Shown piece after piece: positions 11,901-28,371 of a stretch of DNA of 64,000 nt (its first letter is position 1; every line of letters starts with the position of its first letter). The stretch spans positions 93,864 through 157,863 of the forward strand of contig QANZ01007348.1 in assembly GCA_003254925.1 (NCBI GenBank), in the 5' to 3' direction. Under the pieces are notes generated by a model. It was not told the DNA's origin. It saw nothing but the letters and a program-made list of their open reading frames with translations, and made no database searches. The stretch is from Chamaecrista fasciculata (taxonomy: Eukaryota; Streptophyta; Magnoliopsida; Fabales; Fabaceae). The position numbers and the translations under genes were made by a program.

Positions 11901-13895
11901 TTTAACTGGTTATAAGGTCTGGTTCTCCTTTTGATGCCCAATGTAATTGTTCAAAAGCAAAAAAAAAAAAAATGAAAAAGAAGAGAAAACTACTAGCATG
12001 TATTCTCTATTAGCAAAACATCAAAAAGGATAATTCATCGAGACATCAATCATAACCAGAGAAACAAAAGAAAGCAGCAATGCGTAAGATGATGCCTACA
12101 ATGCATCTTTGTGCAAAACTCTTCACTAGAAAGATGATGATTTTCTTCAAATGGTATTTATATCAAGCTTAAGTGCATAACACCAAGAATATTAGAATGG
12201 AATTCTTCTCAACCAGCCACCTGTCTAAGTCCAAATAAGAAAGCTATGGCTAGCAATTTGGAAATATATTTTGCCATCTTTTGACTAAAGACAATTAAAG
12301 CCAATGCATTGGATAAATAAGCACCAGCTTTTGAAATTTTCTTAGTAAAAATATGGGAGATCAGTATGTTATAAACTATAATGCAAGACATAGACAAAAT
12401 AGTTTACATGATGTATTCTTTTTATTGTATGGGGCAGGGAAGGAGTTTAACTTGGAGATTCCATAACTTAAAAAGGCACCTTCTGGAGCAATCTCCTGCA
12501 GGCAATCACGCAAGCGCATAAGTATAACCATTTCCGCCACAGGGATATGATCTAACCATAGCATTAATTAACAAAAGTGATTATTTATAGAATTAGTAAG
12601 AGGGATAAAAATCCTATAGTGTGCTCTTATGTTTTCCAATGAATATTTTGATAAAACAATCAACACCATAAAAAGGCATTTAGCTTGAGCAAGCTGAAGA
12701 GAAGGAACAAGGGATGAATTCATTCATATAGAACTATGAAGAGTTCAAAGAGAGGCCTTCGTTCTCTGGGTCTGTTTGTGTGCATGTGAAGCTTAAAAAC
12801 ATTATTTGCCTTTGTTGTGGAGGGAATTTGCTTGTGCTGGTAGCTTTTTTTTTTTGTGGGGTGGCGGGAGAACTTAGAAGTTAAGAAAAAGCCCAAATCA
12901 ACCAATAATTTAACAATTTTGAGGTGCTTTGTAAAACAGGTGCAAGAGGCACATGAGTGATAAACAAGGACGACTATTCAAATTTAAGAGTGTAGATGGA
13001 AATCTGCGTTTTCAATCTTTAATAGTACAGAGAGGCAGGCCATCAAGATTGAATTTTGGAAAGTCACAGCCTCACAGGCATTACCGTATAAGAAAGCATA
13101 ACTAGATTTTCTCGTTGATAAAGCAAAGAATAATATTAATATGCACATAAAGACTAATAATGAACACTTCTTTCTTCATGTAAACCTGTAATGCAAGTAA
13201 CCTTCAAAAACACACAAAGTTCAAGACAATAAGAAATGCATCCAAGTGGACCCCAACTTGTGAGAATAACTCACGAAGCCATGTGCGTGACTCATCAGAG
13301 GATACTCGTGAATTTCAACTAAAAACAACTACGAAAGTATGTAAATTGCTTTCCGGAGTCAACTTGAATGGTGCCTCATGTGCAATACAATACTTTCGGA
13401 TTATGATTCTGCAAATTACAAATTGATACTGAAATCCAGCACCAGGTATTGCCTCATTCCAAGATTCACACAAGATAAAAAAAAAAATCACAAATTCTAC
13501 TCTACACGAAGCGTAATTAAAACAACAACAACAAGAAGAACTAACCGTTTTTGGTCCTTCCCATTCCTGGCTCGCTTGACTTTCTCTTGGTCTCCTTCAT
13601 CATCGTCTTGCATTTGTTCATTCGAATCTGTGCTTTCTTCTGATTGGGGCTCAGCGTCATCTTGTTGATCTTGTTCATCGTCTGGTTCTTCCGGTTCCTC
13701 CTTTGATGGGCCTTGCTCGTGCTCGCTTTGAAGGAACAAGTCCACCTGTGCCCTAATGAATGCCTTCCTATCCGATAAGTCGATTCCAAAATCCGCCTCT
13801 AACTGCCGGCGCACTGTAGCAGTAGTGGTAGTGTTGAGGTCGGAGCTCCGAAGAAACTCTCGGAGCCGACCGATTAGCTCCGATTCGGAGACCAT
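8998..13895 (-). CDS. DEK_C plus two-SWIB-domain protein (BAF60b/UAF30-like)
   Basis: Six exons on the minus strand: 13895-13546, 11582-11468, 11385-11211, 10897-10841, 10460-10285 and 9123-8998. All have GT-AG borders and consistent phases, giving 332 aa. The N-terminal 60 residues look like a DEK_C domain (ELIGRLREFLR...VRRQLEADFGIDLSDRKAFI). A strongly acidic linker rich in E, D and Q follows to about residue 105. SWIB domain 1 spans about 131-210 (LSPLLQEFVG, MNKALTKHIWPL). A basic KEKQKKQERE linker leads to SWIB domain 2 at about 250-330. Such proteins are nuclear, linked to SWI/SNF-type remodelling or Pol I upstream activation, as in Arabidopsis At1g49520, At3g19080 and At4g22360. Intron 1 is about 2 kb. 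No break is seen. Confidence 0.93.
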
Positions 13896-15699
13896 TTGGA
13901 GGCTTCAGCTTCAGAAAGTGTTGCAATTGGTGGCGCAGAAAGAGTGAGCAAAGAGGATTTTCGAGTTTCGAGTGCGAACCAAGAAGAGAGGGTATGGGGA
14001 TTGAAGAGGGAGAAGAGTTGGGGACACCAATGGAAATAAATGAAAAGACTCTCTTTCTCTTATTTCTCTACCCTGTTTCTCGTTACTCGTTAATGATGGC
14101 AGTACACGGACCTACGAGCTTCACACGTGCCTCTTTGTAGAGCTTTATTAGAGAGACATTTTAACCGCATATTTGCCCCTCTGCTTTTGCCCTAATTACA
14201 TTCCCCCTCCTGCACTTTATTTACTTACCCAATATTACAAAAATACAAAACACAATGCAACTTGCAATTTCATATTCCTATTCCTATTAGGTATTAGCAT
14301 ATCAACCCCAACGGCAAATGAATTTTTTGTTACCACTTCACTATCATTATAATAAATTCAATTTTTGAAAAAAATAAAAATAAAAGTTAATGATATAGAA
14401 TTAAGAGTATTCTAACCTTAATATCCATATTAGGAGAAAACTTGTTAAATAAATCAATATTTCAATTTATACAAATTTATTTTCATCAATATTTTATATT
14501 TATACCTATTAAAAATAATAAAAAGCATAAATAAAAATATTATTAAAATATTTTAATATGTATATATAACCTTTTATCTTTATAGTTGAATATTTTTTCA
14601 ACGCACAAAGTTTTAAATTATTATATATATTTAAATAAATATGTAATATTATTGAAAAAAATATATATATTTAATATCACAAGTAAGGTATCATCATACT
14701 TGGATTTACATGTACTTGAACTCAGATTCAGACTTATAAGATAAAATTACAAATTTTTATTGAATATGTATATTTTGATCATCCATATTTCAACCTAATA
14801 ACATTGTTCATTGTTAATTTTAAAATTTCTAAATAATTGAAATGAGATCTTAATATATATATAAAGTATAATTTTTCTCTAATTGGACTCCTTTAAATAA
14901 AATTGATATTTGAAAATAAATAAATAATAGATACCAAAATGGGATTTTCTTTCCTTTATAAACAAACTTGAGAGAAGGAGTAATGTACTGAAACTGCCAA
15001 TGAGAAAAACTCTACTCTGGAATCTGGACAACGGAAGATGATGCAAGAGGTGAGGAATGAAGGAAAACGCCTCCAATAAATTTCGTTCAAATATTATAAT
15101 AAATTCTTTCCAAATGTTTCTGGTCCACTTACATTTTATCTGCAATTTAAAGTTATTGGAGTCTACTCTGAATTGTTATTTACTTCAAAATTATATTTTA
15201 AAACTACAAATTCATGATAAAATATAGTGATTAAGAAGTTGTTTGTTTACATTTGATAAATATTTGTTTAAAATATATATTTTTGCCATGAAATTATCAA
15301 CAATTATATTAATTTAATTCCATCAAAATAAGATATGAATTTAAGAAAGTTGGTAAAAGCATATAGGAATAATTAAGAATGCAATTAAAATAGGTAGATC
15401 ATGAATAATTTTTAATAAATAAAATTTATTTGGAAAAGATTATGCTTCATCTTCAGCTTTCAATGGGAAATGTCAAAATTTTGCTTCTTTCTGGGATGTG
15501 GTCTACAAAATCGACCAGATATAAAATCATAAAAAACAAATGCTGTTTGAAATATAAGAGATTTATCTAATGGATAAGCATTGCCGGGTTTTCAGATGAA
15601 CAAAAGTGAATAAAAACTTAAATACCATCATAAATAAACTTAAATAGGTTTGTTGGAAGTTTTCATGAAGTCTTGCTCGGTATAAATTTTCAATTAATA

Positions 15700-15790
15700 C
15701 ATAACAAACTCGTTCCCTTGTAAGCGTTTAAATTTGACATCTTCANCATAACAAACTCTCCCTTGTAAGCGTTTAAATTTGACATCTTCA
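15700..15790. repeat. Near-identical 46/44-bp tandem copies joined by a single N
   Basis: 'cataacaaactc...gacatcttca' occurs at 15700-15745, then an N at 15746, then again at 15747-15790 with only a small difference (CTCGTTCCC versus CTCTCCC). A lone N between two copies of one sequence looks like two contig ends abutted without merging their overlap. Confidence 0.75.
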
Positions 15791-15907
15791 AATTTTCCGA
15801 GACTTCGATACCTAAATTACTATATTTTGATGATTATTTACTGGATGCGTCTCTACCGTACCTTCATACATGCGTCTCAACTATTTCAAAATTTTAATTT
15901 TAATTAT

Positions 15908-15998
15908 ATTATTTAACTTCTCAATAATTAAACTAAATAATAAGCAAATGACGCCATTATTTAACTTCTCAATAATTAAACTAAATAATAAGCAAATG
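15908..15998. repeat. Tandem duplication, 43 bp with a 48-bp period
   Basis: The segment starting ATTATTTAACTTCTCAATAA is present at 15908-15950 and again at 15956-15998, separated by ACGCC. It is non-coding and the copies look identical. Confidence 0.85.
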
Positions 15999-17647
15999 TC
16001 TTCACCAAGCAGTTAGATTTCTGATTTTAAAAAGAGGCTTTTTTTGGTTCAGCCATTTATTTATTTTCCCCAAAGTAAAGTTTGGGCTGTGGTGTGTGGT
16101 GACCGAGTCAGATGGTTCGTTACAAGTGGAGTCCACTTGTGTGCAGCTATTCGGACCATACGTCAGGTGCTTCAACGATATTTTCAATGGATCTGTTGGA
16201 CCAGATTTTTGCAGGCCCAAATTTGCCTTATCTTCTCGCATTTAATGTTTCTCTCTCTCTCTCTCTTACTATTTCTCACATGCCGAATATTCTTGCTTGC
16301 CTCCAATATAACGCATTTATGCACTCCGTTTAGATAAATAAATTTGTGCCTATTCGTCAACTTGTTCGCTCTCTCCCGCATTGCTTTCATCTGATTTTTG
16401 CCTTTTTATCTCTTTGCCCAACATCAATAGTGTATATTTTGCAAGTACGTCCCTTTTGGCGAAAAGACATAACAAGTATTGTCGTATTCCTTGCGTTTTT
16501 TTTTCTTTCAAACAACTCACAAACCATTCCCTTGTGGAAAGCGGAGGTAGTGCGCAACGATGTATTTTTCGTAGTGTATAAATAAATAGCTATATTTTTG
16601 GATATTCTTATGAAACAATGGTTATGGAACATTGTTTTGAAATTATTAAAGGCAAGTTCATTTGGAATTTAGGAACTGACATTCAATCTAAGATTTTCGG
16701 ACATCTACAAATAAATCATTATCTAACCCCCCACATTTAGTATTTACAAGTGTAAACAAAACACTCTATTTAATTCCTCACGATCACGAACCACTTAGGA
16801 TTTCCTCCTTAAATTAGGGATCAAGGATTTATATTATTGTCTGAAAGATCTTGCATTTCTATGTAGCCCACATTCTCATATGGGCCGTCAGATTCGGCAA
16901 TGAAAACGTGATGATGCACAGCGAAATGATTCTGATGCGCCGCACTGGATCGGATCCTGAGTGATGCGAAATGTATCCAATCAAGAGGCGCGTAAAGTCA
17001 AAATTGCGAAAGAAGGCAAGCGCAAGTGGGCGACAATGACAATTAATGAGAATAACGCAGAAGCAATTAGCTTAAGCAACGTATTTATAGTAAAAAAATT
17101 TAATGGGAAAGAAGACAGAGAAAGGAAGGAAGAAGAGGGGAGGCATAGTGAATAGTGGTGATTGTGGACTGTGAAAGAAAGAAAGAAAGGCGACAATGTT
17201 GCTTACGAGGCAACCAGCTAAATCGGCGTCATCTTCGTTTTGGATATCAACACATCAAAACGATGTCGTTTTTTTTTTTCTCTTTTTATTCTCTTCTCTG
17301 TTGGTACCTATCAGTAATCACCTATCCCATCTATTTTTATCTATTCTCATTTGGCGTTTGGCGTTTGCCTACCAATTACCATCATTCCCACTCCTCAAAG
17401 TCTCCACTTCTCTCTCTCTCTTTCTGTGTTTACTTGAGCTTAATCGGTTTTCACTTTTCAACACCTACTCTCGAGTTCCAAGCTGAGACTGACAAATCCG
17501 ATTCCTGAACGATTTTATCAACCAGTCGTCGATCGTCTTTCTACAGTTTATATTCGCCGCATCGGAGGCGGCGACCACTGTACAGACGTAGTGGTTGGGT
17601 TTCTAATGTAACTTGGGCTTTTTGTTGCACGGAAGCGGTATTTCCCA

Positions 17648-21472
<3,825 letters not shown>

Positions 21473-22291
21473 TCGTTACTTCACATGCATCTGAAAAGGG
21501 ACAGAATATCAAGATGATTGGGCCTATGGCCTCGTAAGAATCCAGAAACAAAAATGTTGCGCCTGCACTTTCCCATAGAGTAGCATGGATAGTTTTAAAT
21601 AGGAATTGAGTGCTTATTTATGTGTTGTATGCTTCTCATTGTTGGAGATGTGCACAATATCTGTCAGTGTCACTTGTCTGATAGGAGTAACACGTTCCTT
21701 GGGGTCATATAATACCGCTTATGTTTGCATAATGCCTGTAAACAGTCCCCTTCAAATATTTCTTAGCTATGTCAGTGCTATGTGTGCATACTCTCTGTAG
21801 AAAAGTATTAAACTTTAAAGTTTTAACATTTGTCAGGGCGGCTGCCTTTTATGTATGCCGTACCATTTCCCTGTTAGTTTGATCTAGTGTGTTTAGTGTT
21901 TACTGGTTTAATTCGTTGCTTGCAGTTTGCATCCATATCCCCCGAGATATTTGTATTTCTTTCCTATCCTCCTTGACTAAATATTTTTAAAATTAGAAGG
22001 ATGCCACTGTATGGTTTACATAGTCGACTTTCCCACGGGATTTTTCTGTAGAAAAATTAAAGAATGTTATTTTATGACCTATAAGTGAAAACCATTACAC
22101 AAGAATATCGTAGAAATGGTCACGCCACAAATAATCTGGTTTTCCTAATGTTTTAGGGACAAATAATAATAAATCTAACTCTATAATACAAGATGAATGA
22201 ATGACCAGAAATTGAAAGTAAAACAGGAAATAATACCACATGAAGAATATTGTTTCAATACTGCTGGACTACTTCGGCAGTTAAAGAATCA
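21473..22291. other. SnRK2 3' UTR and short intergenic spacer
   Basis: The tail-to-tail space between the SnRK2 stop and the NRG1-like stop is about 820 bp. It is T-rich on the plus strand, as a 3' UTR would be. No further gene is seen. Confidence 0.5.
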
Positions 22292-23321
22292 TTAGCGTGC
22301 ACCAACCAACCAATACAAGTTACTATCAACTTTGGCGACCTCTATGCTTGGTCTGGGAGTTGTATCGAAATCTACCCACAAATTAGCCATCTCTTCATTG
22401 CATATCACCTTCTCTAGCTTCTCTAGCTCGTAAACTGAGGTGGGCCATTCAGACAATGCTGAACACCCCATCATGTACAGCTTTGACAGATTTTTCAACT
22501 CACCAATGTTTTCCGGTAATCGTCTCAGGCTTATGCAGTTGGAGATATCAAGAAGGCTCAACTTCTGAAGCCTTCTGATAGAATCTGGAATGTCTTCCAA
22601 ATCAGTACATGAATTAAGCCTTAGCACTTGCAAATTCTCCAGCTTCCCAATATCTTGAGGCAGAGCAGAAAACTTGTGGCAATTACTGATGCTAAGCTTC
22701 TCCAAGCTAGTAATCTCGCAGAACCCAGCAGGCAACTTCACTAGATCCTTGCATAAGTCAATGCTCATATCCACAAGATTTGGTAGTGCATCCTTAGTTA
22801 TGGTACCACTTCCAAATGCTTGACTGGTATTACACATATAGAGGGACAGTTTTCTCAGGTTCCTCAATTTGCAAAGGGGAGGCACACAAACCCTCTGCAA
22901 TCTAATTCTCTTTATGTTGGATAGAGAACCAAGTAGCTCAAAACTGTGCAGTTGAGAACGATGAAAACTGTAGTTTGTGAGAATTAGAACTTTGAGTTCC
23001 TTCATATTCTTGATAAACCCTGGTAAGGTGTAATTGTCACTACCAAGATTTAAGATCAGTACTTCAGCTTTATCTGGTTTCATGTTCCACCATTTTGAAT
23101 TGAAGGTTTCACCTGCAAAACCGTCGAGGGCATGAATGAAACTGTTTTTTAGCATTTTTCTTAAGGATCCCTGCTGTCCAGATTTAGTGTTGTGTGTGCT
23201 GTTTGTGAAATCTTCATTGTCAATTTTTCATCTTATGGGTCTTGTTGTTCAGACCTAAACCACAATTATTTTCTAAAATTGAAAATGCTGTGGACAACAT
23301 GTACAGTGCCGGTATCTGTGC

Positions 23322-23361
<40 letters not shown>

Positions 23362-23628
23362 AAACCAGATGATATAGACAACAAGCGTGCATCAACCCGT
23401 GGTTGCTTCTGTTTGATAAACCATTTGGTAAATATGGCTGGAATGATCCCTTGCTGCTTCTGATCTGACCACAATTCAGGAGGATTATTTCCAGTTATGT
23501 CAATAATCAGGTTTTTCCTCTGTTCAGGTGGCTTATTGTCGCTTTGATGGATGGCTAGATCTCTGAGAAGATCATGCTGCGTTAGGAAGTGGTAATTGTA
23601 GTAGTTGTCTGCATCACTTGCCAATTTC
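22292..23628 (-). pseudogene. 5'-truncated NRG1/ADR1-type (RNL) disease-resistance gene, LRR end only
   Basis: Two exons on the minus strand remain: 23628-23366 and 23112-22292. The first starts after a plausible acceptor and encodes the end of the NB-ARC region (HFLTQHDLLRDLAIHQS, then KNLIIDITGN and ARLLSISS). The second encodes ETFNSKWWNM, AEVLILNL and then LRRs with CC-type spacing (LVKLPAGFCEITSLEKLSIS, LPQDIGKLENLQVLRL). The donor/acceptor pair keeps the frame at the intron position typical of NRG1. The open frame is intact to TAA at 22292. RPW8 and the NB-ARC P-loop, which should lie above 23628, are absent; the DNA there is unrelated. RNL proteins are helper immune receptors. This copy is probably non-functional, although a truncated LRR product cannot be excluded. 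Confidence 0.85.
23324..23359. repeat. (GA)n microsatellite in the intron of the NRG1-like fragment
   Basis: About 18 GA units lie just inside the intron, 7 bases from the donor site on the minus strand, where they read as a pyrimidine (TC)n tract next to the 5' splice site. Read through, they give an artificial LSLSLS peptide. Confidence 0.95.
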
Positions 23629-24619
23629 CTGGTCAAGCATATCAGATCATATTTTAATCGGTTTCCTAATAGAGAACCAAATCCTCATCTATCAACTCAT
23701 ATCCTCCTAATCAAATAATACAAAGCCTCAGGCATTAATTTGTCCCAAATACATCAATGCATAACCAAAAGCACCTTAAACAAAACCAGAACTCAAGTCC
23801 AAGAAGATAATAAAAAGTTTTTGTACCTTGTAACTATGAGATTAGATAAGTTCTTGGTAGTTAATTCGTAGATATATGGCATTGCATCGTGAAAACTACA
23901 AAGCTGGATTAGGATAAATCTAACCTTGAGTTCACAGTTGATGGGCAGTTTCCGGCACGTAGGGGTCGTCGGAACCTGCAAACGAGAATGCACAGGGGGA
24001 TCCCTGCGATTCTTTTCCGATGCTTAAGTTAGAGAGAGAAAGCTGGAGTGTTTGAATATTTTTAGAGAGAAAGAGTCGTTACCTTAGAAAGGTTCCCCTT
24101 TTCCTTTTATCCTCCTTCCCTTTTGTCTCATGTTCGTACGAGGTCTCTCTCTGAGACGTTAGGGGTGTACTCGGGATATGTGAGGAAAAGGGGGTTGATG
24201 TAGGTTTCTGCTTTTGACGTGACAGCTATCACTGCCAGGATACGGTGGGATTTCCAACCTTCTCTCCTGGTTGTCAGTGATAGCCAAGAGTGCTTTTCAT
24301 GGGTTAGTCAGCGCGCAGGGGGCGTTTTGGTCCTTTTGCGCGTCCTTCTTGTCCTGTCACGTGCTTTCAAGGATCCTTGCATTTAATGCCAATATCTTGG
24401 CATTAAATGCTTGAGTGTGGGAGGGGGAACCTGCCTGGGTTGCCTCTCCGCCGGATATCCTTTATGTTCTTGATGTTAACTCCGAGGAGCCATTCCGAGG
24501 AGTGTATATCATGACCTTTGAGATACTTTTTTCTGATCTCCGACCTCATTGGTCGTCTAAAATTTTCATCTATCATGCCTATAATTGTTTATATATTTTC
24601 TGTTGTTTTTTCCTAGCAG
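23629..24619. other. Junction between two 5'-truncated genes, with LTR-like sequence
   Basis: This 1 kb separates the NRG1-like and PAO-like fragments and matches neither. 24140-24540 is GC-richer than its surroundings and holds inverted repeats: 'agctatcactg...' near 24225 against 'cagtgatagcc' near 24276, and a perfect 14-bp palindrome at 24379-24410. The phrase 'ccgagga' recurs near 24483 and 24497. These are reminiscent of plant LTR ends, but no TG...CA borders, primer site or coding region was found, so this is inference. Confidence 0.4.
24379..24410. repeat. Perfect 14-bp inverted repeat with 4-base loop
   Basis: GCATTTAATGCCAA, loop TATC, then TTGGCATTAAATGC. It could form a stem in RNA or be a remnant of a regulatory palindrome in an old LTR. 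Confidence 0.9.
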
Positions 24620-27125
24620 TATTAGACACTATTTATCTGATTCAATATGACATGAATAAAATAATGAAACAGAGGTGGAAAATGGAAGCGATAGAGAAAT
24701 TGGATCTGATAGTGTACACCAAAATTTTTCTGAAGTTTCCGTATAAGTTTTGGCCAAGTGGACCCGAGAAGGAATTCTTCATCTATGCTCATGATAGGCG
24801 AGGTTACTACACATTTTGGCAGGTTAGCTTGCATTTTGTCCACTAAAGACATCGTTTTTCATCCTGTATATTATTTTATATTTGCTTTTCTCTCTCCATT
24901 ATATATATATTTTATTAAGTCAACATTTTAATAATGTTTCAAGCTATTTCCTTCCATATTAACGCGAAGGAAACCAATTCTTCTGAAATTTATCAGTTTA
25001 CTTTAACCATACACTTTATCTTGTTTTTTAACATAACAACTTGAATTTTGCACTAAGCAGGCACAGCTCTTGCTCTTATTTGTATTTAAATTATAGGGAG
25101 CAAATGGACAAATGTCTTTTCAAAATATTCGTAATGATAAACACCATGCAAGGTGTACAGAATCCTCTTTTTTTTTTTTTTGAACAAAAGGTGTACAGAA
25201 TCCTTGCATCTTGCGGATTCAAAGATTTTTGCATAAATTTTTGTGTGCTCATTGGATTTCATTAACTTAAGTGCTTGCTACTTATTTCCAAACTTTGGAG
25301 TGATTAAAAGATGATCTATATATTAAGTTTAAAATTTGGATAGCTTCTATTTCTATTTTTTATTCCACTCACCCGGTAATTCAACATACTAAAGCCAAAT
25401 TAAATGCAATTATTGATTGTAAGTACTTTCGTCCAATATGGAAAAAAGCATTAGCGGTCTTTCTTAATCCCCCGATTTACGCTAGATGACCTAGGTACCT
25501 GTTTTTTTTTAATTTCGAGATGTACACAATATTTTTAAGTATTTTGGTTGCAACTACTACATTTTGTCTTATTACATCCGTGTAAGCATAACAGTGATAT
25601 GATATATTTTTCTTACTTCTGTTAAATGGTTCAATATTCTGCTAAATGTACGTAATGTTGATATCTTCTTGTCATTATCTGTATGGAGTTTGCTTGTGGG
25701 GAGTGGGAACTACTTAAGTCTTTAACTATTTATAGTTTCTTATTCACACCATATCTATTTCAAACATGGAATTGGGTTTTTAACAGGATAACCTTTACTC
25801 GTTTTGATGACCAAAATATTTTGTTCTGATTTGGACAATATACAATTCTAGTACAAGATACCAATTTTCATTCATGTCAATATTAATTTATGCATTGACT
25901 TTGAACTTTAGCCTTTGAGATGACTGCACAATTTGCTCGAGTCTTGGGGTATTAAATTGTCTATTAATCTCTTTATTTACTGCTAATTTTCTGCTTTCAC
26001 ATCAGAACATGGACAACGCATACCCTGGCTCCAATATCTTAGTAGTGACATTGACAAATGAGGAATCAAAACGTGTGGAGGCTCAATCTGATGAAATAAC
26101 CTTGATAGAAGCTATGGAGGTGCTTAGGGATATGTTTGGACCCGATATACCTGATGCCGTTGATATTCTTGTTCCCCGTTGGTGGAATAACAGGTTCCAG
26201 CGTTGCAGTTACAGCAATTATCCCATTGTCTCTAATATTAATTTTCAAGCTCTGCATGATATTAAGGTTTGTTTCCAATTGAATTTTCAAATATATTATG
26301 CATGTGTCGCCATTTCCTTTCGGACGTGTTCTGTTAAATTAATCTCCATCCTATGCATTGCTTGTTTCTTATTCTGCCATGAAGTGCATGTAAAGACAAA
26401 ACAAGAGATGACTAGGTACTTACAGCTGGCGATTATAATTAATAGTCACCCCTCAATTTTTCTAAATCTGTGCTGAGTTTTGTTTTCTTCCCTGTGGCCT
26501 AAGTGGCAAATTGTTTGACATGAGGAAAATGACAAGATTTGAATTTGTTTATACTGTTTAACATAATATTTTGCTTTTGGTTTCATTCCAGAAAGGTCAT
26601 CCCCCAAGAAAATTGAAAAGAAAAATGGGGAGGGCCAAGGAATGTGCCAGAATACAAAATGACAATAATCTTTGCAGAAGATTGTTTTTTTATTTGATGT
26701 TTCAACATTTTCTGCTATATTTAATGATGATGCATTTATCTCTATGGGTTCCCTCTGTTCATGAGTCATTATGTGTTACTTGTCCAATGTGAGTATAGGC
26801 CATTTGTAAAATGGTTAAAATCTGCGTAATAGAAGTTCCAATTAGAAGCATGCCAGCATCGGCTCTGTAGAATTTTCCTTGCTTCCTATATATTTTATAT
26901 CGCTGTACATTTTCATCCAAAGACAAAAAAGTAAAAATGAAGAGCAGTTTTTTTAAGTATTTACTATTAATTTTTTAAATAAAAATGACGTAATTGTGAT
27001 GTATTTTATATCTTAATAATACGTCATTGACTCCTTAAAAAAAGTTGCTTCAATGTTGCATATTAAAAAAAAAAAGCTCCATCAACAATATTAATCTTCA
27101 CCAAAATTTCATAAAAAAGAATGTC

Positions 27126-27157
<32 letters not shown>

Positions 27158-27650
27158 TTTCCTCTCATGTGCTTATTATTTGCCTCTTTTGGTAATGTTT
27201 TCAGGCCCCAGTAAATCGTATTTTCTTTACTGGCGAGCACACAAGTGAAAGATTTAATGGTTACGTCCATGGTGCTTACTTTGCAGGTATGCAAGTTTTA
27301 ATTTAAAAAGTTTTGCAGCAATAACCCAACATATATAATGCACATCTAAGATGATCTTAATAATTAACTATAGCATTTCAACGACTTCAAGATCTCAATT
27401 TTGTGATGTATGCAACTTTAATAATGTATGTTGAACAGGCATCGACACCAGCAGAGCATTACTTGAAGATATGAGAAAGGAGATTAAGGAGAGAAATAGT
27501 GAAAGCCAAACACTATTGTTAGAACCCTTTATAGCATCATGTGCAGGATCATTAAATACTCAAGACTCAGTTCCTAGTCCCCACAAATGCGACATCCCTA
27601 CAAAAACATACCTTAGTGGTAAAGTTGGGTTAGCAGAGGCCATATTATGA
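24620..27650 (+). pseudogene. 5'-truncated polyamine oxidase (PAO1-like), C-terminal exons only
   Basis: Four exons in frame: 24620-24822, 26006-26266, 27205-27286 and 27439-27650 (TGA). The first has good similarity from [11 protein letters not shown] through [18 protein letters not shown] and [16 protein letters not shown]. The first 18 codons ([14 protein letters not shown]...) diverge from what the family has there. The second has [20 protein letters not shown] and DILVPRWW. The third has [18 protein letters not shown], the FAD-binding C-terminal motif. The last encodes an unusual 70-residue tail. The N-terminal FAD-binding half (GxGxxG), which should be several exons upstream, is missing. 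PAO oxidises spermine and spermidine. With no dinucleotide-binding half this copy cannot be an active oxidase. Its frame is otherwise intact, suggesting recent loss or an assembly break. Confidence 0.85.
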
Positions 27651-28371
27651 CTATATGGACCTTTAGAAAAGCCTAATGTAGATGATGAACGAACCATGAT
27701 GACTATGGAGAATCCTAATCATTCATCAGAGGAGGATGGTAGTGGTAGTAGATCTTGAACGTAGCATGATGACTTAAGAAAATCTTGATGGCATATATAG
27801 TACAGTTGTAGGTCTTGGTCCAATTAAGAAATATTCTTTAGATAGATTCAATTTATATAAAAGATAGGTAAGTTAAGTTAATCTAAAAGTAGATATGTAA
27901 TTATGTCAGTTCAGTTAATGTCTGACTTGATTACATGTTTATTCATAGTTAGGTTAATTTATATATATCTTTGTCTGCCATAGGTGATGAGAAATGCGTC
28001 GTCACTACATTGTTTAGTCTAAAGTCACTGGAAATGAGGTCATTAGAATGCCAGTGAGTTATGGATTTTGAAAGGGAATTCAATGGTTTAGTAATAGACA
28101 TTTTTATTTTTGGGATTAGTCTCTTATGTGACGTGAATGCATTTTGATATATATTATGTTTTTGCACAGTATATTGATCTAATGGTTAAAAACAAAATAA
28201 TACATATTTTTTAAGCAAGTCAACAAAGAAAATTGGAGAAATTTTATTTTGACCCCTGAATAATTTAAGTTTGCATAATGATTTCAACTTACAAAATTGA
28301 TTATTAAATTATTATTTTAACCAAACAACATAATAAAACCATCAAACCACTTCATTATTAGTTACTCTCAT
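27651..28371. other. Intergenic; nothing recognised
   Basis: About 720 bp of AT-rich sequence after the PAO-like stop. A 3' UTR is likely in the first part. No repeats or genes were seen. Confidence 0.4.

Larger units (their letters stand above)
13896..17647. other. Shared upstream region between divergent SWIB and SnRK2 genes
   Basis: The two genes are head to head, about 3.75 kb apart. 13896-14090 is likely the SWIB 5' leader. The middle (14300-15000) is very AT-rich. 15700-16000 holds two short tandem duplications, listed separately. CT-rich tracts lie at about 16250-16270 and 17405-17425, the latter in the probable SnRK2 5' leader. Open frames here match no known family. Confidence 0.5.

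Noticed and set aside
13378-13668. 96-codon plus-strand frame
   Set aside because: Antisense to exon 1 of the SWIB gene, where the acidic repeats create opposite-strand open frames.
17196-17486. 96-codon plus-strand frame before the SnRK2 gene
   Set aside because: Low-complexity Phe/Leu/Ser text from the T- and CT-rich leader, not a protein pattern.
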